Positions 8,636-17,500 of a stretch of DNA of 33,705 nt are shown here, one piece after another; position 1 is the first letter of the stretch; the number at the start of each line of letters is the position of its first letter. The notes under the pieces are model-generated. The model was not told where the DNA came from. It saw only the letters and a program-made list of their open reading frames with translations, and ran no database searches. The stretch lies in the NCBI GenBank assembly GCA_015066575.1, contig SVOD01000007.1, forward strand, positions 1 to 33,705, given 5' to 3'. The translations under genes and the position numbers were made by a program. The stretch is from Oscillospiraceae bacterium (GTDB taxonomy: Bacteria; Bacillota; Clostridia; Oscillospirales; Acutalibacteraceae).

Positions 8636-9733
8636 TTATTTAATTTCCCCTTCTTGAAGGTAATGCTTAATTTGTTCAACTGTCATATTATCAAGACCGA
8701 TTTTTTCTAATGTTCTTCCTTTTTTCCAATACGCTTCATTTTTTAGAGCAGATGCAAGATAAACCACAGATTTCATTAATGGTGTTTGCACACCTGCAAC
8801 TTCTGCCACACTCGCCATACAAACCAAAGTAAACGGTGCGTCCTCTACCAAGTATCTTCCATTCAAATCATTTGGACCCTCAAGAGGGAGAAAAATATCG
8901 GTGCTACCTTGAATGCATTCATAAACCGTATCTTTCTTAGGGCAATAACCCATATCATACAATCTGTCTTTAATATCAATTTGCTCATATCCAAAGGCTT
9001 TGCATATGTTCTTTCTCTCATCATCAATAAGCTGGATTACATTACCCACAGATGGTGTGATGCCCTCTTTGTAATGATAATGCTTTTTGTAATATTCTAT
9101 TTTCCCCGCATTGAGTACAACCGGTGCCGGATGCGTTGTGCCATTACCGTTATTCAAACCGGTCTCCAACACATCTGTCATCATTTTCAAATTCGGATAA
9201 ATAGGGTGAATTAAGTCGTACATTTCTTGATTGTATTTTGCCGGGAACGCCGCAAAATACATCACATCGGTTATTAAGGAAATATTCACACCGTCTGTGC
9301 CAACTCTTCTTGCCGTATATGGCAGGGTATGTACTTCGGCAATTTTTACGCCGTCAAGTTTTCCGCAATCTCTAAACACCTTTGCAAAAACAAGAGCGCC
9401 GCCGGTACTGCCGGGTGAAAGAAACAACTTATCACCGCTTTTGATATAAGGCGCAATTTTTTTTGCAACATCTTCATGAGCGAAAGAAGGAAGAACAGGA
9501 ATGATTAGTTCATAATCTTTCATGGCAACTTCAATATTATTCGTAACTTCGTAAATTTTGATGTCTCCCACAGGTCCTACACCTGTTGCTTTAATCGTCT
9601 TATTTTCCCTAATTGCATCAAAATTCTTGCTATGTTCTTCTTGAACATATAATGTGATTTCATGTCCTCTTGCAGATAAATCTGCCGCTGTTGCAAAAGC
9701 TCCGTTTCCGCAACCAATAACTGTAATTTTCAT
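8636..9733 (-). CDS. Octopine/nopaline (opine) dehydrogenase family protein
   Basis: NAD(P)-dependent dehydrogenase of 365 residues. Enzymes of this family reductively join the amino group of an amino acid to a 2-keto acid, giving an N-(carboxyalkyl) amino acid (an opine). The N-terminal Rossmann motif is GCGNGAFATA (7-16). The C-terminal domain (about 190-350) begins with the family hallmark GTTHPAPVVLNAG (198-210), whose H201 matches the catalytic histidine, and continues with NVIQLIDDER (231-240). The length is normal for the family. Strong ribosome site AGAGGAGAACGATT before ATG 9733. It is flanked by an ATP-grasp gene (12 bases upstream) and an amino-acid permease, which fits a role in making and coupling an opine. 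No CntK or CntL homologue is present, so a staphylopine-type metallophore is unlikely. The amino acid and keto acid are unknown. Confidence 0.88.
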   Translation of the reverse strand: MKITVIGCGNGAFATAADLSARGHEITLYVQEEHSKNFDAIRENKTIKATGVGPVGDIKIYEVTNNIEVAMKDYELIIPVLPSFAHEDVAKKIAPYIKSGDKLFLSPGSTGGALVFAKVFRDCGKLDGVKIAEVHTLPYTARRVGTDGVNISLITDVMYFAAFPAKYNQEMYDLIHPIYPNLKMMTDVLETGLNNGNGTTHPAPVVLNAGKIEYYKKHYHYKEGITPSVGNVIQLIDDERKNICKAFGYEQIDIKDRLYDMGYCPKKDTVYECIQGSTDIFLPLEGPNDLNGRYLVEDAPFTLVCMASVAEVAGVQTPLMKSVVYLASALKNEAYWKKGRTLEKIGLDNMTVEQIKHYLQEGEIK

Positions 9734-9745
9734 AATCGTTCTCCT

Positions 9746-11026
9746 CTAATAAACTATATTTTCAGGGTTAAATCTTTCCATTAACATACTCTGTCCGCTC
9801 TTTGCCGTAATATTAAATACATCATTCATATATGAAACAATAGATTTTAATTCTTCAATTGTTTCAGCCACAAAGTGTACCGTTAAAGCCGGTTTATCAA
9901 TAATCCTATCATTATGATAGTTTTTGTTTTCATATACCCTTTGAATGATTTCAACCACGGATTTCATTTTTCTGATTTTTTCTACCCCAACTACTTTATG
10001 CACTACTTCATCCTTGCCGTTTAACAAAAAATTATAAGATGCACCGTATGTTTTATAACAGGCAATATCCTCGGCTAACACGCTCAAATCTGTCATTTTG
10101 CCTGAAAAGGCATAACGAATAATCATATCAACCGTATTATCCCCCATTAAAACTTGCTCAATATTATAAAATGAACCACCTAATCTACAACCCATTTCAT
10201 AAAAAGTGATTTTTCTGCCATCATAATGCCCTTGTAAAAAGATTAAACCGTCAATAATGCCTTCTGAACGGAACATATGAATTACCTTTTCATGAACTTG
10301 TGCATAAAACGCCGGTAATGATTTTGAAGGACTAATGCTTAAATTGGCATAATTAATTGCACTACTTCTGTCATCACAAATGTACCGATCAAAACTTTCC
10401 AGCAACCTGTATTCGCCGTCGACAGCAATATAATCTAACAGAAACTCTCTACCGGTGATATACTCTTCAACGATTACTGTCTCAGAGGGAGAAAAAGCTT
10501 GTGCTGTATTAAATTGTTTTTTAAATTCATCCTCGTTGTAACATACACCTGCACCTCTTGAACCGCTCGCATCTAAAGGCTTAACGAAAACAGGATATTG
10601 TGAAATGCTGTTCTTTCCGACTTCCCATTGCTCACCAACATAAAAAGTTTTTGGCACCGGCACATCGTATAGTTGACATGTTTCTTTAAACACCGTTTTA
10701 TTGGTTGACATTTCAATCATTTTTTTTGTGGCAAAAAAAGGGATGGATAGTTTTTTACACACTTCATAGCAAGGTTCAAGTAACACATCTAAAAAGCCTG
10801 TGGTTACTGCTTCTATCTTATTGCTTAAACAATAATCAACAATTGCATCTACATCTGTTGCATCCATTAATAACGCTTCATCTGCATATTTCTTTGCCGG
10901 AGAATCTTGGTAGTAATCTGCTACTATCACATAAATCCCCATTTTCTGAGCATGTTTTACTATATCAATAATTAAATCTGTTGCTCCCAGCACTAATAAC
11001 TTTTTACCTTCAAACTCATATTTCAT
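9746..11026 (-). CDS. ATP-grasp ligase (carbamoyl-phosphate-synthase/PurK-like)
   Basis: ATP-grasp enzyme of 426 residues, expected to activate a carboxylate as acyl phosphate and join it to an amine or similar nucleophile. N-terminal pre-ATP-grasp fold: KLLVLGATD (9-17). The ATP-grasp core shows VFVKPLDASGSRGAG (146-160), the hinge VIVEEYITGREF (184-195) and the metal-binding FYEMGCRLGG (275-284, E277), where many relatives have EINPRxGG. A C-terminal extension of about 100 residues follows. Good ribosome site GAGGAATAAAA before ATG 11026. It lies 20 bases after a second ATP-grasp gene and 12 bases before the opine dehydrogenase, so the three are probably co-translated. Base composition is visibly low in G+C (two of its 60-base lines give 19 and 20 G+C). 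The actual substrates cannot be deduced. Confidence 0.85.
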   Translation of the reverse strand: MKYEFEGKKLLVLGATDLIIDIVKHAQKMGIYVIVADYYQDSPAKKYADEALLMDATDVDAIVDYCLSNKIEAVTTGFLDVLLEPCYEVCKKLSIPFFATKKMIEMSTNKTVFKETCQLYDVPVPKTFYVGEQWEVGKNSISQYPVFVKPLDASGSRGAGVCYNEDEFKKQFNTAQAFSPSETVIVEEYITGREFLLDYIAVDGEYRLLESFDRYICDDRSSAINYANLSISPSKSLPAFYAQVHEKVIHMFRSEGIIDGLIFLQGHYDGRKITFYEMGCRLGGSFYNIEQVLMGDNTVDMIIRYAFSGKMTDLSVLAEDIACYKTYGASYNFLLNGKDEVVHKVVGVEKIRKMKSVVEIIQRVYENKNYHNDRIIDKPALTVHFVAETIEELKSIVSYMNDVFNITAKSGQSMLMERFNPENIVY

Positions 11027-11046
11027 TTTTATTCCTCAACTTACTT

Positions 11047-12072
11047 TTACAACTCTACAATTTGTATGTCTTTTTGAAATGTTTTATTTTCCTGATAGTG
11101 AAAAAGCGATTTGTCTGTAGGTTTATTTTCAAGCCACTGTATCATTGCTTTTGGTAAATTAACTCCTGCCATATGACTAAACGGATATCCTCCCCCAAAT
11201 CTTGCATTTATTTCTAACACATACGGCTTGTTACCAACCAAAAACACATCTACATCTAAATTTCCGATATGCTGCAGTTTCTTTGAAATTGATTCTCCAA
11301 GCTTTGATATTGCTTCGTTATATACTGTTTGTGCACAATCGGTTTCTCCGGCGCGCATAGCTATTTTTCGTTTAACGATTGTGTTTTGGTAAAAGCCATT
11401 AAAATCATTTATTACATCTATTCCATATTCTTGCCCAGTTAGCATTTGTTGAATCAGAACACAATGCTCCTTATCAATTGCCGACTCATACTTTAAATAA
11501 GATTGATGTACTTCGCTTCTTATTTTGTGGTAAAACACAACTAATTCTTCTTGATTATTTGCTTTGAAAACCGAAATGGAACCCATTCCCCAACGCGGTT
11601 TTACAAATAGAGGGAATTTCAGCCTATGCGCTTCAATCTCTTTCAGTGCGACGTCAATATCAAGAAAAGTCTCCGGTGTACAAAAACCGTTTTCTTTTAG
11701 AAACAAATATGTTTTCCACTTATCATTGCAAATATCAATTACTTGGCTGTCTGAAACAATCACTTCAATATTGTTTTCTTTAAAGCGCTGTTTGTTCTTT
11801 GCCAAAATCGGGAGATCTATATCAAATAATGAAATAATTGCGTTAATGTGATTCTTTTTACAATACTCAAGTAAAAAAGGAATATATTTTTCATCATAAA
11901 TTAACGGCGAAACAGTATGGCCATCTGCCACTCGAAAAGCCGGGCTTAATTCGGAACTGTTGGAAACAAAAACCCTACCTCTCCCCTTCAATTCCTCCTT
12001 AAAATAGTGAACCAAATAACTTCTTCTACCTACTGATGTCAGTAAAATATTCATTGCTTTTTCGTTAGTCAT
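11047..12072 (-). CDS. Second ATP-grasp ligase
   Basis: ATP-grasp protein of 341 residues, not closely similar to its neighbour. N-terminal MNILLTSVGRRSYLVHYFK (7-25) is a familiar opening of ATP-grasp proteins in polysaccharide loci. ATP-binding lysine region FPLFVKPRWGMGS (153-165), hinge VLIQQMLTGQEYGID, and metal-binding VLEINARFGGG (285-295, with E287, N289, R291). I choose ATG at 12072, which has GGATGG upstream. The open frame reaches 12090, where its ATG overlaps the flippase stop by four bases, and a third ATG is at 12054. The protein probably ligates a carboxylate, such as a uronic acid, amino acid or opine, to an amine, but this is family-level inference. Confidence 0.84.
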   Translation of the reverse strand: MTNEKAMNILLTSVGRRSYLVHYFKEELKGRGRVFVSNSSELSPAFRVADGHTVSPLIYDEKYIPFLLEYCKKNHINAIISLFDIDLPILAKNKQRFKENNIEVIVSDSQVIDICNDKWKTYLFLKENGFCTPETFLDIDVALKEIEAHRLKFPLFVKPRWGMGSISVFKANNQEELVVFYHKIRSEVHQSYLKYESAIDKEHCVLIQQMLTGQEYGIDVINDFNGFYQNTIVKRKIAMRAGETDCAQTVYNEAISKLGESISKKLQHIGNLDVDVFLVGNKPYVLEINARFGGGYPFSHMAGVNLPKAMIQWLENKPTDKSLFHYQENKTFQKDIQIVEL

Positions 12073-12086
12073 ATTTTTCCATCCAT

Positions 12087-13553
12087 TCATGAATCTTTTT
12101 TATGTTTGAACTTTTTAAAAATCGTTTTAGCTGTATTTAAGCAGTATAAAAAAGCCTCCAATTTGAGTAAATAAGATAACCCGATATAAATCACCGCACC
12201 AAGCGGCACTTGAATCAATAGCGTAATCACACTATGTAAGTGCAAGAAGTTGATACAGTACACACACCCGCCCATAAACGCTGCCAATAAAATGCCGGGT
12301 AAAATATCCTTAAGTTGTTCCAAATAATTGTAATTCATCAATTTTTTGTTCGGCCAGGAATTGATGATTTGGCTTAGTACGCTGGTCACCAGCAAACTGA
12401 GTGCCATAGCCATCACGCTGATTCTGAATGTAATAAGTACCGAGATGATTCCAACCACTTTTTTAATAATTTCAAGTTTTAAAAACAAATCCGAACGCCC
12501 CATGGCTTTAATGGCGTTGAGATTTGCAGTATGAAGCGGGTAAAATACAAAAGTTGTGCAAAAAATCACCATAAACGGATAGGAGGGTAACCATTTGTCT
12601 GTCAACAATAAAGAAATGACCGATTTCCCGCAAGCCGCAAGACCAATCAGTAGCGGTGCTAAAATATAGATACTGGTTTTCATAGCGCGCCGTGTCATGG
12701 ATTTTACTGCTTTCGGAGAATCTTGTACCTTTGACATGGATGGCAATAAAACAGAATCAATGGAAGTGGTAATGTTCTGCACAATGACGTCCGGAAAATT
12801 GCGTGCTTTATTGTAAAATGCCAAATCTGCGGAAGTATAAACTTTGCCGATAATTAAGCTGCGCAAACTATTATAGCCTCTATCAATTAAAGCAGATACC
12901 AATAGTTTCCACCCGAAGGAAAACAAGCTTTTTAGGCGTTTAAAAGAGAACATCCATTTTGGTCTCCACTTCACGGTAATCCACAAAATCAAGGTATCTA
13001 TAGCCGCATTGCTCAAACTCTGCGCTACCAGTGCCCAAGGGCCGAAGCCGAAATATGCCAATGAAATTCCCAACGCTGCCGAGAACAAGGTGCCGCCCAA
13101 TGTTGCAAAAAAGAAGCGTTTAAACAACATTTGCCTTGAAACATATGCCTGTTGAACACCTTTTACCCCTGCAATGATAAGAGTAAGACTAATGACCCTG
13201 ACAAGCGCTGTCAACTCGGGTTTATCGTAAAATTTAGCAATAAAAGGTGCCGCTATGAACATGCCGATGTATAAAACTGTGCACATAAACATATTGAAAT
13301 AAAACACAGAAGAAAAATCCAAATCATCCGCATCTTTTTTTTGCACCAAGGCATTTCCCATACCACTATCTACAAACACCTGCAGTATCGCGGTAAACAC
13401 GGTCACAAGCGCAACTACTCCATATGCTTCCGGCGCCAACAATCGCGCCAATACGATGGATACCACAAAGCTGACACCCTGCGCCCCCATTCTTTCGGCT
13501 AATCGCCAAAGGAAGCCTGTCACCGTTTGCTTTTTTAAACTTTCTTTTTCCAT
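12087..13553 (-). CDS. wzx: Polysaccharide flippase (Wzx/WzxC-like, MOP superfamily)
   Basis: Integral membrane protein of 488 residues with about 12-14 transmembrane segments, predicted to flip the undecaprenyl-diphosphate-linked repeat unit across the membrane. The N-terminus has the WzxC-type signature: RLAERMGAQGVSFVVSIVLA and LLAPEAYGVVAL, then VDSGMGNALVQKKD. A central VYTSADLAFYNKARNFPD segment is also typical. ATG at 13553 lies one base after the stop of the preceding glycosyltransferase and gives MEKESLKKQTVTGFLW. An upstream in-frame start at 13589 has no ribosome site. Together with the EpsG-like polymerase it defines a Wzx/Wzy-type pathway rather than an ABC-transporter route. Confidence 0.93.
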   Translation of the reverse strand: MEKESLKKQTVTGFLWRLAERMGAQGVSFVVSIVLARLLAPEAYGVVALVTVFTAILQVFVDSGMGNALVQKKDADDLDFSSVFYFNMFMCTVLYIGMFIAAPFIAKFYDKPELTALVRVISLTLIIAGVKGVQQAYVSRQMLFKRFFFATLGGTLFSAALGISLAYFGFGPWALVAQSLSNAAIDTLILWITVKWRPKWMFSFKRLKSLFSFGWKLLVSALIDRGYNSLRSLIIGKVYTSADLAFYNKARNFPDVIVQNITTSIDSVLLPSMSKVQDSPKAVKSMTRRAMKTSIYILAPLLIGLAACGKSVISLLLTDKWLPSYPFMVIFCTTFVFYPLHTANLNAIKAMGRSDLFLKLEIIKKVVGIISVLITFRISVMAMALSLLVTSVLSQIINSWPNKKLMNYNYLEQLKDILPGILLAAFMGGCVYCINFLHLHSVITLLIQVPLGAVIYIGLSYLLKLEAFLYCLNTAKTIFKKFKHKKDS

Positions 13554-13554
13554 T

Positions 13555-14499
13555 TTATTGATACTTTCTTTCAAAATGCTTCTTAACAAGTTTTGGCGTG
13601 ATTAGCCCCGCGCAAAACAATACTCTTTTTTTAAAACCGGCAGTCTTAAAATATTGTTGTCTGTATTCTGTATTCGAATTAATCTTTCCAAACTCAAATG
13701 CATTTGCCAATAATTCCGTCTCTCTTCGAATAAACAATTCATGGTGTTTAAATTCAGAATATTCATCAATTTTAATCAAAAGTTCACATGCTTTTATACG
13801 GTGGTCATATTCGCGTTGTACATTCTTTTTGTTGGCACTACTCCATGAACCGACCGACATTTGTCTGTAAACACTCATGATATCGCTTAAATACCTGACC
13901 TTACCGCTTAATGCCAAATATATTGCTCGTTGGTAGTCGCCAAAGTTGTAATTTGGAAACGCATCCGGTAGTTCTAAATACTCTCTCCTTAAAAAATGTG
14001 ACGATGTTTGAAAAAATCCCCCCATACGCATCACTATGTCTTCCAAGGTGATGTCGTTATCTTCTTTAAGTTTGCATATTTCGGTTTTGGTGCCATCTGT
14101 GCAATTTAACTTATAGGAATTATGAACACAGAAAGAATACTCGGGATGACCCTCTAAAAAATCGAACTGCTTTTGTAACTTATTATTATCACACCAGTAG
14201 TCATCCCCTTCACAAAAAGCAACATATTTGCCCCTCATTTTAGGATAAATATATTTTTTTCCGAATTTTATGCCTTGAGAATATTGATTTTCAGTTTGAT
14301 AAATCGGCTTGATAATATCCGGATATTTTGCTTCATATTCCCTAATAATATCTGCTGTTTTGTCGGTCGATGCATCATCATGAATCAAGACTTCAAATTT
14401 AAAATTAGTCTTTTGATTCACAAATCCTTCTAAGCAATCTCGAATATACGGTTCGTGATTATATGCCAAGCAATATATGCTTACCATTATTTCATCCAT
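13555..14499 (-). CDS. Family 2 glycosyltransferase
   Basis: GT-A fold glycosyltransferase of 314 residues, cytosolic or membrane-associated, adding one sugar of the repeat unit. MVSIYCLAYNHEPYIRDCL at the N-terminus, nucleotide-binding HDDASTD (40-46) and the DxD-region CEGDDYW are clear. Among the five family 2 enzymes here it belongs to a different subgroup (CLAYNHEPYI), often with amino-sugar or deoxysugar substrates, but the specificity cannot be predicted. A spot count of one 60-base line gives 20 G+C, lower than in most neighbours. The start codon follows a weak GAGA ribosome site. It lies 7 bases downstream of the next glycosyltransferase gene in transcription order. Confidence 0.92.
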   Translation of the reverse strand: MDEIMVSIYCLAYNHEPYIRDCLEGFVNQKTNFKFEVLIHDDASTDKTADIIREYEAKYPDIIKPIYQTENQYSQGIKFGKKYIYPKMRGKYVAFCEGDDYWCDNNKLQKQFDFLEGHPEYSFCVHNSYKLNCTDGTKTEICKLKEDNDITLEDIVMRMGGFFQTSSHFLRREYLELPDAFPNYNFGDYQRAIYLALSGKVRYLSDIMSVYRQMSVGSWSSANKKNVQREYDHRIKACELLIKIDEYSEFKHHELFIRRETELLANAFEFGKINSNTEYRQQYFKTAGFKKRVLFCAGLITPKLVKKHFERKYQ

Positions 14500-14506
14500 T
14501 TTTTCT

Positions 14507-15430
14507 CTACGCCTTTCTGTTTTTTATATGCCCTTTTATATAGTGCAATTTTGCTCTCAAATCAACATCATGCGGCTTAATCAAAGCCATCAGATTTTTT
14601 ACACTTCTGTCGGCATAATACTTGCGGTATCGCTTTCTGATATGCATTGCTTTTTCGAGTTTCCGATATTTTTGAGCCCTCTGCTCATCGGTAATTAACC
14701 CCAACTCGATTGCTTTGAGCATGTCATCATTTTGTTGTTTTAATATTTTTTCAAGCGGAAATCGGTCAAAAAATTCGGGATTAGAATTACTGCCTTTATG
14801 TTTGCGGTAATACACGCCCACCTGCGGCAATAATGCATTTTTGCCAAGCATAAGGGCTCTGAATGTAATGAGTTCATCTTCTGTCGGGCAATCGTCATTG
14901 AGCGGACCGAATGTGGTCATCACTTTTTTATAAAACGCTCTGGAAGGCGCCGGTATATTGCCGCCGGTTGTGAAATCACAATGCTTCTCTTCTGCCACAA
15001 CGGCATCATGCAGATTGGTTGTTAAGCGCTTTCCGTTTTCATCCACTGCTTCCAAACTCATAGAAACAGCGGTATAGTCGGGATGTTCCAGCAGAAAATT
15101 TACACAAATATCCGTTCTTTCCGGTATGGAAATATCATCCCCATGTGCGGCAATAATAATATCGCCCTGCGCCATCTCTAAATAGCATTTGTTCATGTGT
15201 TTTGTGATGCCGAGGTTTTGCTCATTTCGGTTCAACACCACTTTGTGCGAACCTTGATACTCTGCTGCCATTTGTTTCATAATATCAAAAGTTTTATCGG
15301 TAGAGTGGTCATCGGAAAGAATGATTTCTAAATTCTCATAGGTTTGCGCAAAAGCACATTTCACACTTTCTTCGATAAAAGCTTCAATATTATAGGCTGT
15401 TAAAACATATGAAACTAACGGTTTTCCCAT
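14507..15430 (-). CDS. Family 2 glycosyltransferase
   Basis: GT-A glycosyltransferase of 307 residues. VSYVLTAYNIEAFIEESV at the start, SDDHSTDKT (39-47) and the metal-binding AHGDDIS follow the family order. VSMSLEAVDENGKRL after it resembles the same region of the enzyme at 24721 (VSTAMTPFDENGTRP), so these two are the closest pair of that subgroup in this operon. AGGAGA eight bases before ATG 15430. Acceptor and donor are unknown. Confidence 0.92.
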   Translation of the reverse strand: MGKPLVSYVLTAYNIEAFIEESVKCAFAQTYENLEIILSDDHSTDKTFDIMKQMAAEYQGSHKVVLNRNEQNLGITKHMNKCYLEMAQGDIIIAAHGDDISIPERTDICVNFLLEHPDYTAVSMSLEAVDENGKRLTTNLHDAVVAEEKHCDFTTGGNIPAPSRAFYKKVMTTFGPLNDDCPTEDELITFRALMLGKNALLPQVGVYYRKHKGSNSNPEFFDRFPLEKILKQQNDDMLKAIELGLITDEQRAQKYRKLEKAMHIRKRYRKYYADRSVKNLMALIKPHDVDLRAKLHYIKGHIKNRKA

Positions 15431-15441
15431 TGGCTGTTCTC

Positions 15442-16389
15442 CTAAATAACGGCAAAAGCCGCTTCGACATTTTTATTTAACAGCGCAAAAAAGAGTTTTA
15501 TTCTCATTTTTCCGGCTGCCGAAGCATTTTCACATTGCAAGAAATTATGAATCGCTTTTTGAAATGCTTTTTTATTAAATGCGTAACTATCCAATTGGCT
15601 TTGCACAAAAGAATATGTTTCCCCATTTTTTAAATCTGCCTTATTAGATTGATTGATTCCGGAAATTAAATGCATAATAAAAAGTTGTGCAAGAGTTTTT
15701 TCGTTCAAATCATTTTTATAGAATGCATATATTTTTGAATACACTCTTAATTGTTTTTCAAGCCTTTTGGGGTCTTTCTCTCCCATCGCGGAATTTTCTC
15801 TAATGGTGTAATGATAAAGCTTCAAGTCCGTAAACACATATTTTTGGGAATATTTATAATAAACAATATTAAACAATAAGTCTTCACCAATTGTTTCCCG
15901 TGTGTCAAAAAACAACTCATTCTCGCGGATAATGTTTAATTTATACATCTTATTCCACGGTTCAAACCCGAAGCGATATTTGAAATAGTATTCATCAAAA
16001 AAACGATTATCTTTTTGATAAACTTCATTTTTTTCTTTATTGAAAATAATCAAATCCGGATTTTCTGATGTTTTCGCGCTTAATTCTTCAAGTGCGTTTT
16101 GTGTAATTGTATCGTCGGAATCAATAAACCAAACCCACTCACCCGAAGCAAGCTTTATACCTTCATTTCGCGCAGAGCCCACGCCGCCGTTTTTTTTATG
16201 AATTACTTTGATGCGAGTATCCTTCTCTGCCCATGCATCACACATTGCGGGGCACCGGTCGGGCGAGCCGTCATCCACCAAAATCAGTTCAAAATCTGTA
16301 AAACTCTGACCGACTATGCTTTTTATGCAATCGTCCAAATAATCTTCTACCTTGTAAACAGGCACAATCACTGATACTAACGGATTCAT
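15442..16389 (-). CDS. Family 2 glycosyltransferase (EpsJ-like), paralogue of the one at 17501
   Basis: GT-A glycosyltransferase of 315 residues with VSVIVPVYKVEDYLDDCI, LVDDGSPDRCPAMCDAW (38-54; D39 and D40 bind the nucleotide) and FIDSDD (88-93). Its first 100 residues align without gaps to the enzyme at 17501-18511. From D39 to R74, 29 of 36 residues are identical, and the DNA is also very similar there, indicating recent duplication or gene conversion. The C-terminal halves diverge, so acceptors probably differ. GAGGGG before ATG 16389. The pyruvyl transferase gene ends one base upstream of this ATG. Confidence 0.93.
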   Translation of the reverse strand: MNPLVSVIVPVYKVEDYLDDCIKSIVGQSFTDFELILVDDGSPDRCPAMCDAWAEKDTRIKVIHKKNGGVGSARNEGIKLASGEWVWFIDSDDTITQNALEELSAKTSENPDLIIFNKEKNEVYQKDNRFFDEYYFKYRFGFEPWNKMYKLNIIRENELFFDTRETIGEDLLFNIVYYKYSQKYVFTDLKLYHYTIRENSAMGEKDPKRLEKQLRVYSKIYAFYKNDLNEKTLAQLFIMHLISGINQSNKADLKNGETYSFVQSQLDSYAFNKKAFQKAIHNFLQCENASAAGKMRIKLFFALLNKNVEAAFAVI

Positions 16390-16390
16390 C

Positions 16391-17500
16391 TTACCCCTCT
16401 AATGCATTCTTTAAATAGCGATAGGAAAATTCTCTAAATTCCTGCATTTTTTCATTTGCCGCCCCATAGTCAACATGCATCAACATATCTTTATCGGGCA
16501 AATCATTCTGCACAAGCCTTGATTCCAGACCGATTTTGGTTAAATAGTCAATTTTTCTGGAATCGTTATTATTTGCGGCGTTTTTCTGGTCCGGTGCAAT
16601 CACTGTGATAAACGGTTTATTAAATATTGTGGCAAATGCCGTGCCGTGAAAAGAATTGGTATATACAAAGCTTGCGTTTTGAAAAAGACCGACAAATTCT
16701 TCCGGCGAAGCGTCGTATTTTTTAATATATGGTTTTGCCATATCCCGCAAATATTCGGTCAACACCACAACTTTTAACCCCAGTGTTTTGGAAAGTTCAT
16801 CGATAAAATCTTTTCTGCCGTGGTTATTTTCGAGAAAATAAACAAGCATATACGGCTCTTTGATATTCGGCTCTGCTGCAAATTCGTCCCAATACATTTT
16901 ATCGAGAAGCACGACCGGGTCACAAACCACACTGATTTTTTCGGGGGCAATCTCATTTAAAACAGCTTTGCCTTTTAATTCTCTAACCGAAATACTGTCA
17001 AAATCTTTTGCCCATGCGTTGATCTGCTTTGTGGTTGCTTCATCAAACTCGTGTTTGCCGAAACTCGGCGCGTAAGCGATTTTTTTTGCTCTCGCAGTGT
17101 CACTTAAAAACTGCAAATAATATGCCGGCTCAAAATCGGGGCAGACAGGGTTCCAAATTTGGTCGCTGCCGCAAATATAGGCATCATATGCATTTCCATG
17201 TTTTTTTAACTGCTCGGTGGTTTGAAACTCTTCATCGGTAACGGGCAATACAGAAGCAATAAACCTTTCAAACTCGCTGTATCGTTTTTTTCTTTTACCG
17301 CTCATAAGTATATCAAAACACTTATGCATGATATCTCCCGCCGGCTTTTTAAGTGTATACATCTGCTTTTGTGTTTCAGGGCGCAAATTCAAAATATTGA
17401 CTTCGTTTCCCATAAGTTCCAACTGCTTTGCAAGTGCATATGCCTGCAAAACCGAGCCGTAATTATGAGAAGCGTGAAAGGTTAAGGTTGCAATTTTCAA
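16391..17500 (-). CDS. Polysaccharide pyruvyl transferase (CsaB/WcaK family)
   Basis: Enzyme of 369 residues predicted to transfer pyruvate from phosphoenolpyruvate to a sugar, forming a ketal that adds negative charge. It shows the family start KIATLTFHASHNYGSVLQAY, ICGSDQIWNP near residue 113, and YTNSFHGTAFATIFNKPF towards the C-terminus, which is the conserved donor-site region of this GT-B-like fold. The start is TTG (17500-17498): the family sequence begins exactly there, no ATG is at hand, and GGGTG lies just upstream at the end of the preceding gene. The stop of that gene abuts this start. It is placed among glycosyltransferases, as expected for decoration of the lipid-linked repeat unit. 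Confidence 0.92.
   Translation of the reverse strand: MKIATLTFHASHNYGSVLQAYALAKQLELMGNEVNILNLRPETQKQMYTLKKPAGDIMHKCFDILMSGKRKKRYSEFERFIASVLPVTDEEFQTTEQLKKHGNAYDAYICGSDQIWNPVCPDFEPAYYLQFLSDTARAKKIAYAPSFGKHEFDEATTKQINAWAKDFDSISVRELKGKAVLNEIAPEKISVVCDPVVLLDKMYWDEFAAEPNIKEPYMLVYFLENNHGRKDFIDELSKTLGLKVVVLTEYLRDMAKPYIKKYDASPEEFVGLFQNASFVYTNSFHGTAFATIFNKPFITVIAPDQKNAANNNDSRKIDYLTKIGLESRLVQNDLPDKDMLMHVDYGAANEKMQEFREFSYRYLKNALEG

Noticed and set aside
8636..9733. Staphylopine/pseudopaline-type metallophore cluster, because of the opine dehydrogenase
   Set aside because: There is no nicotianamine-synthase-like or histidine racemase gene and no metal exporter or importer. The context is sugar metabolism.
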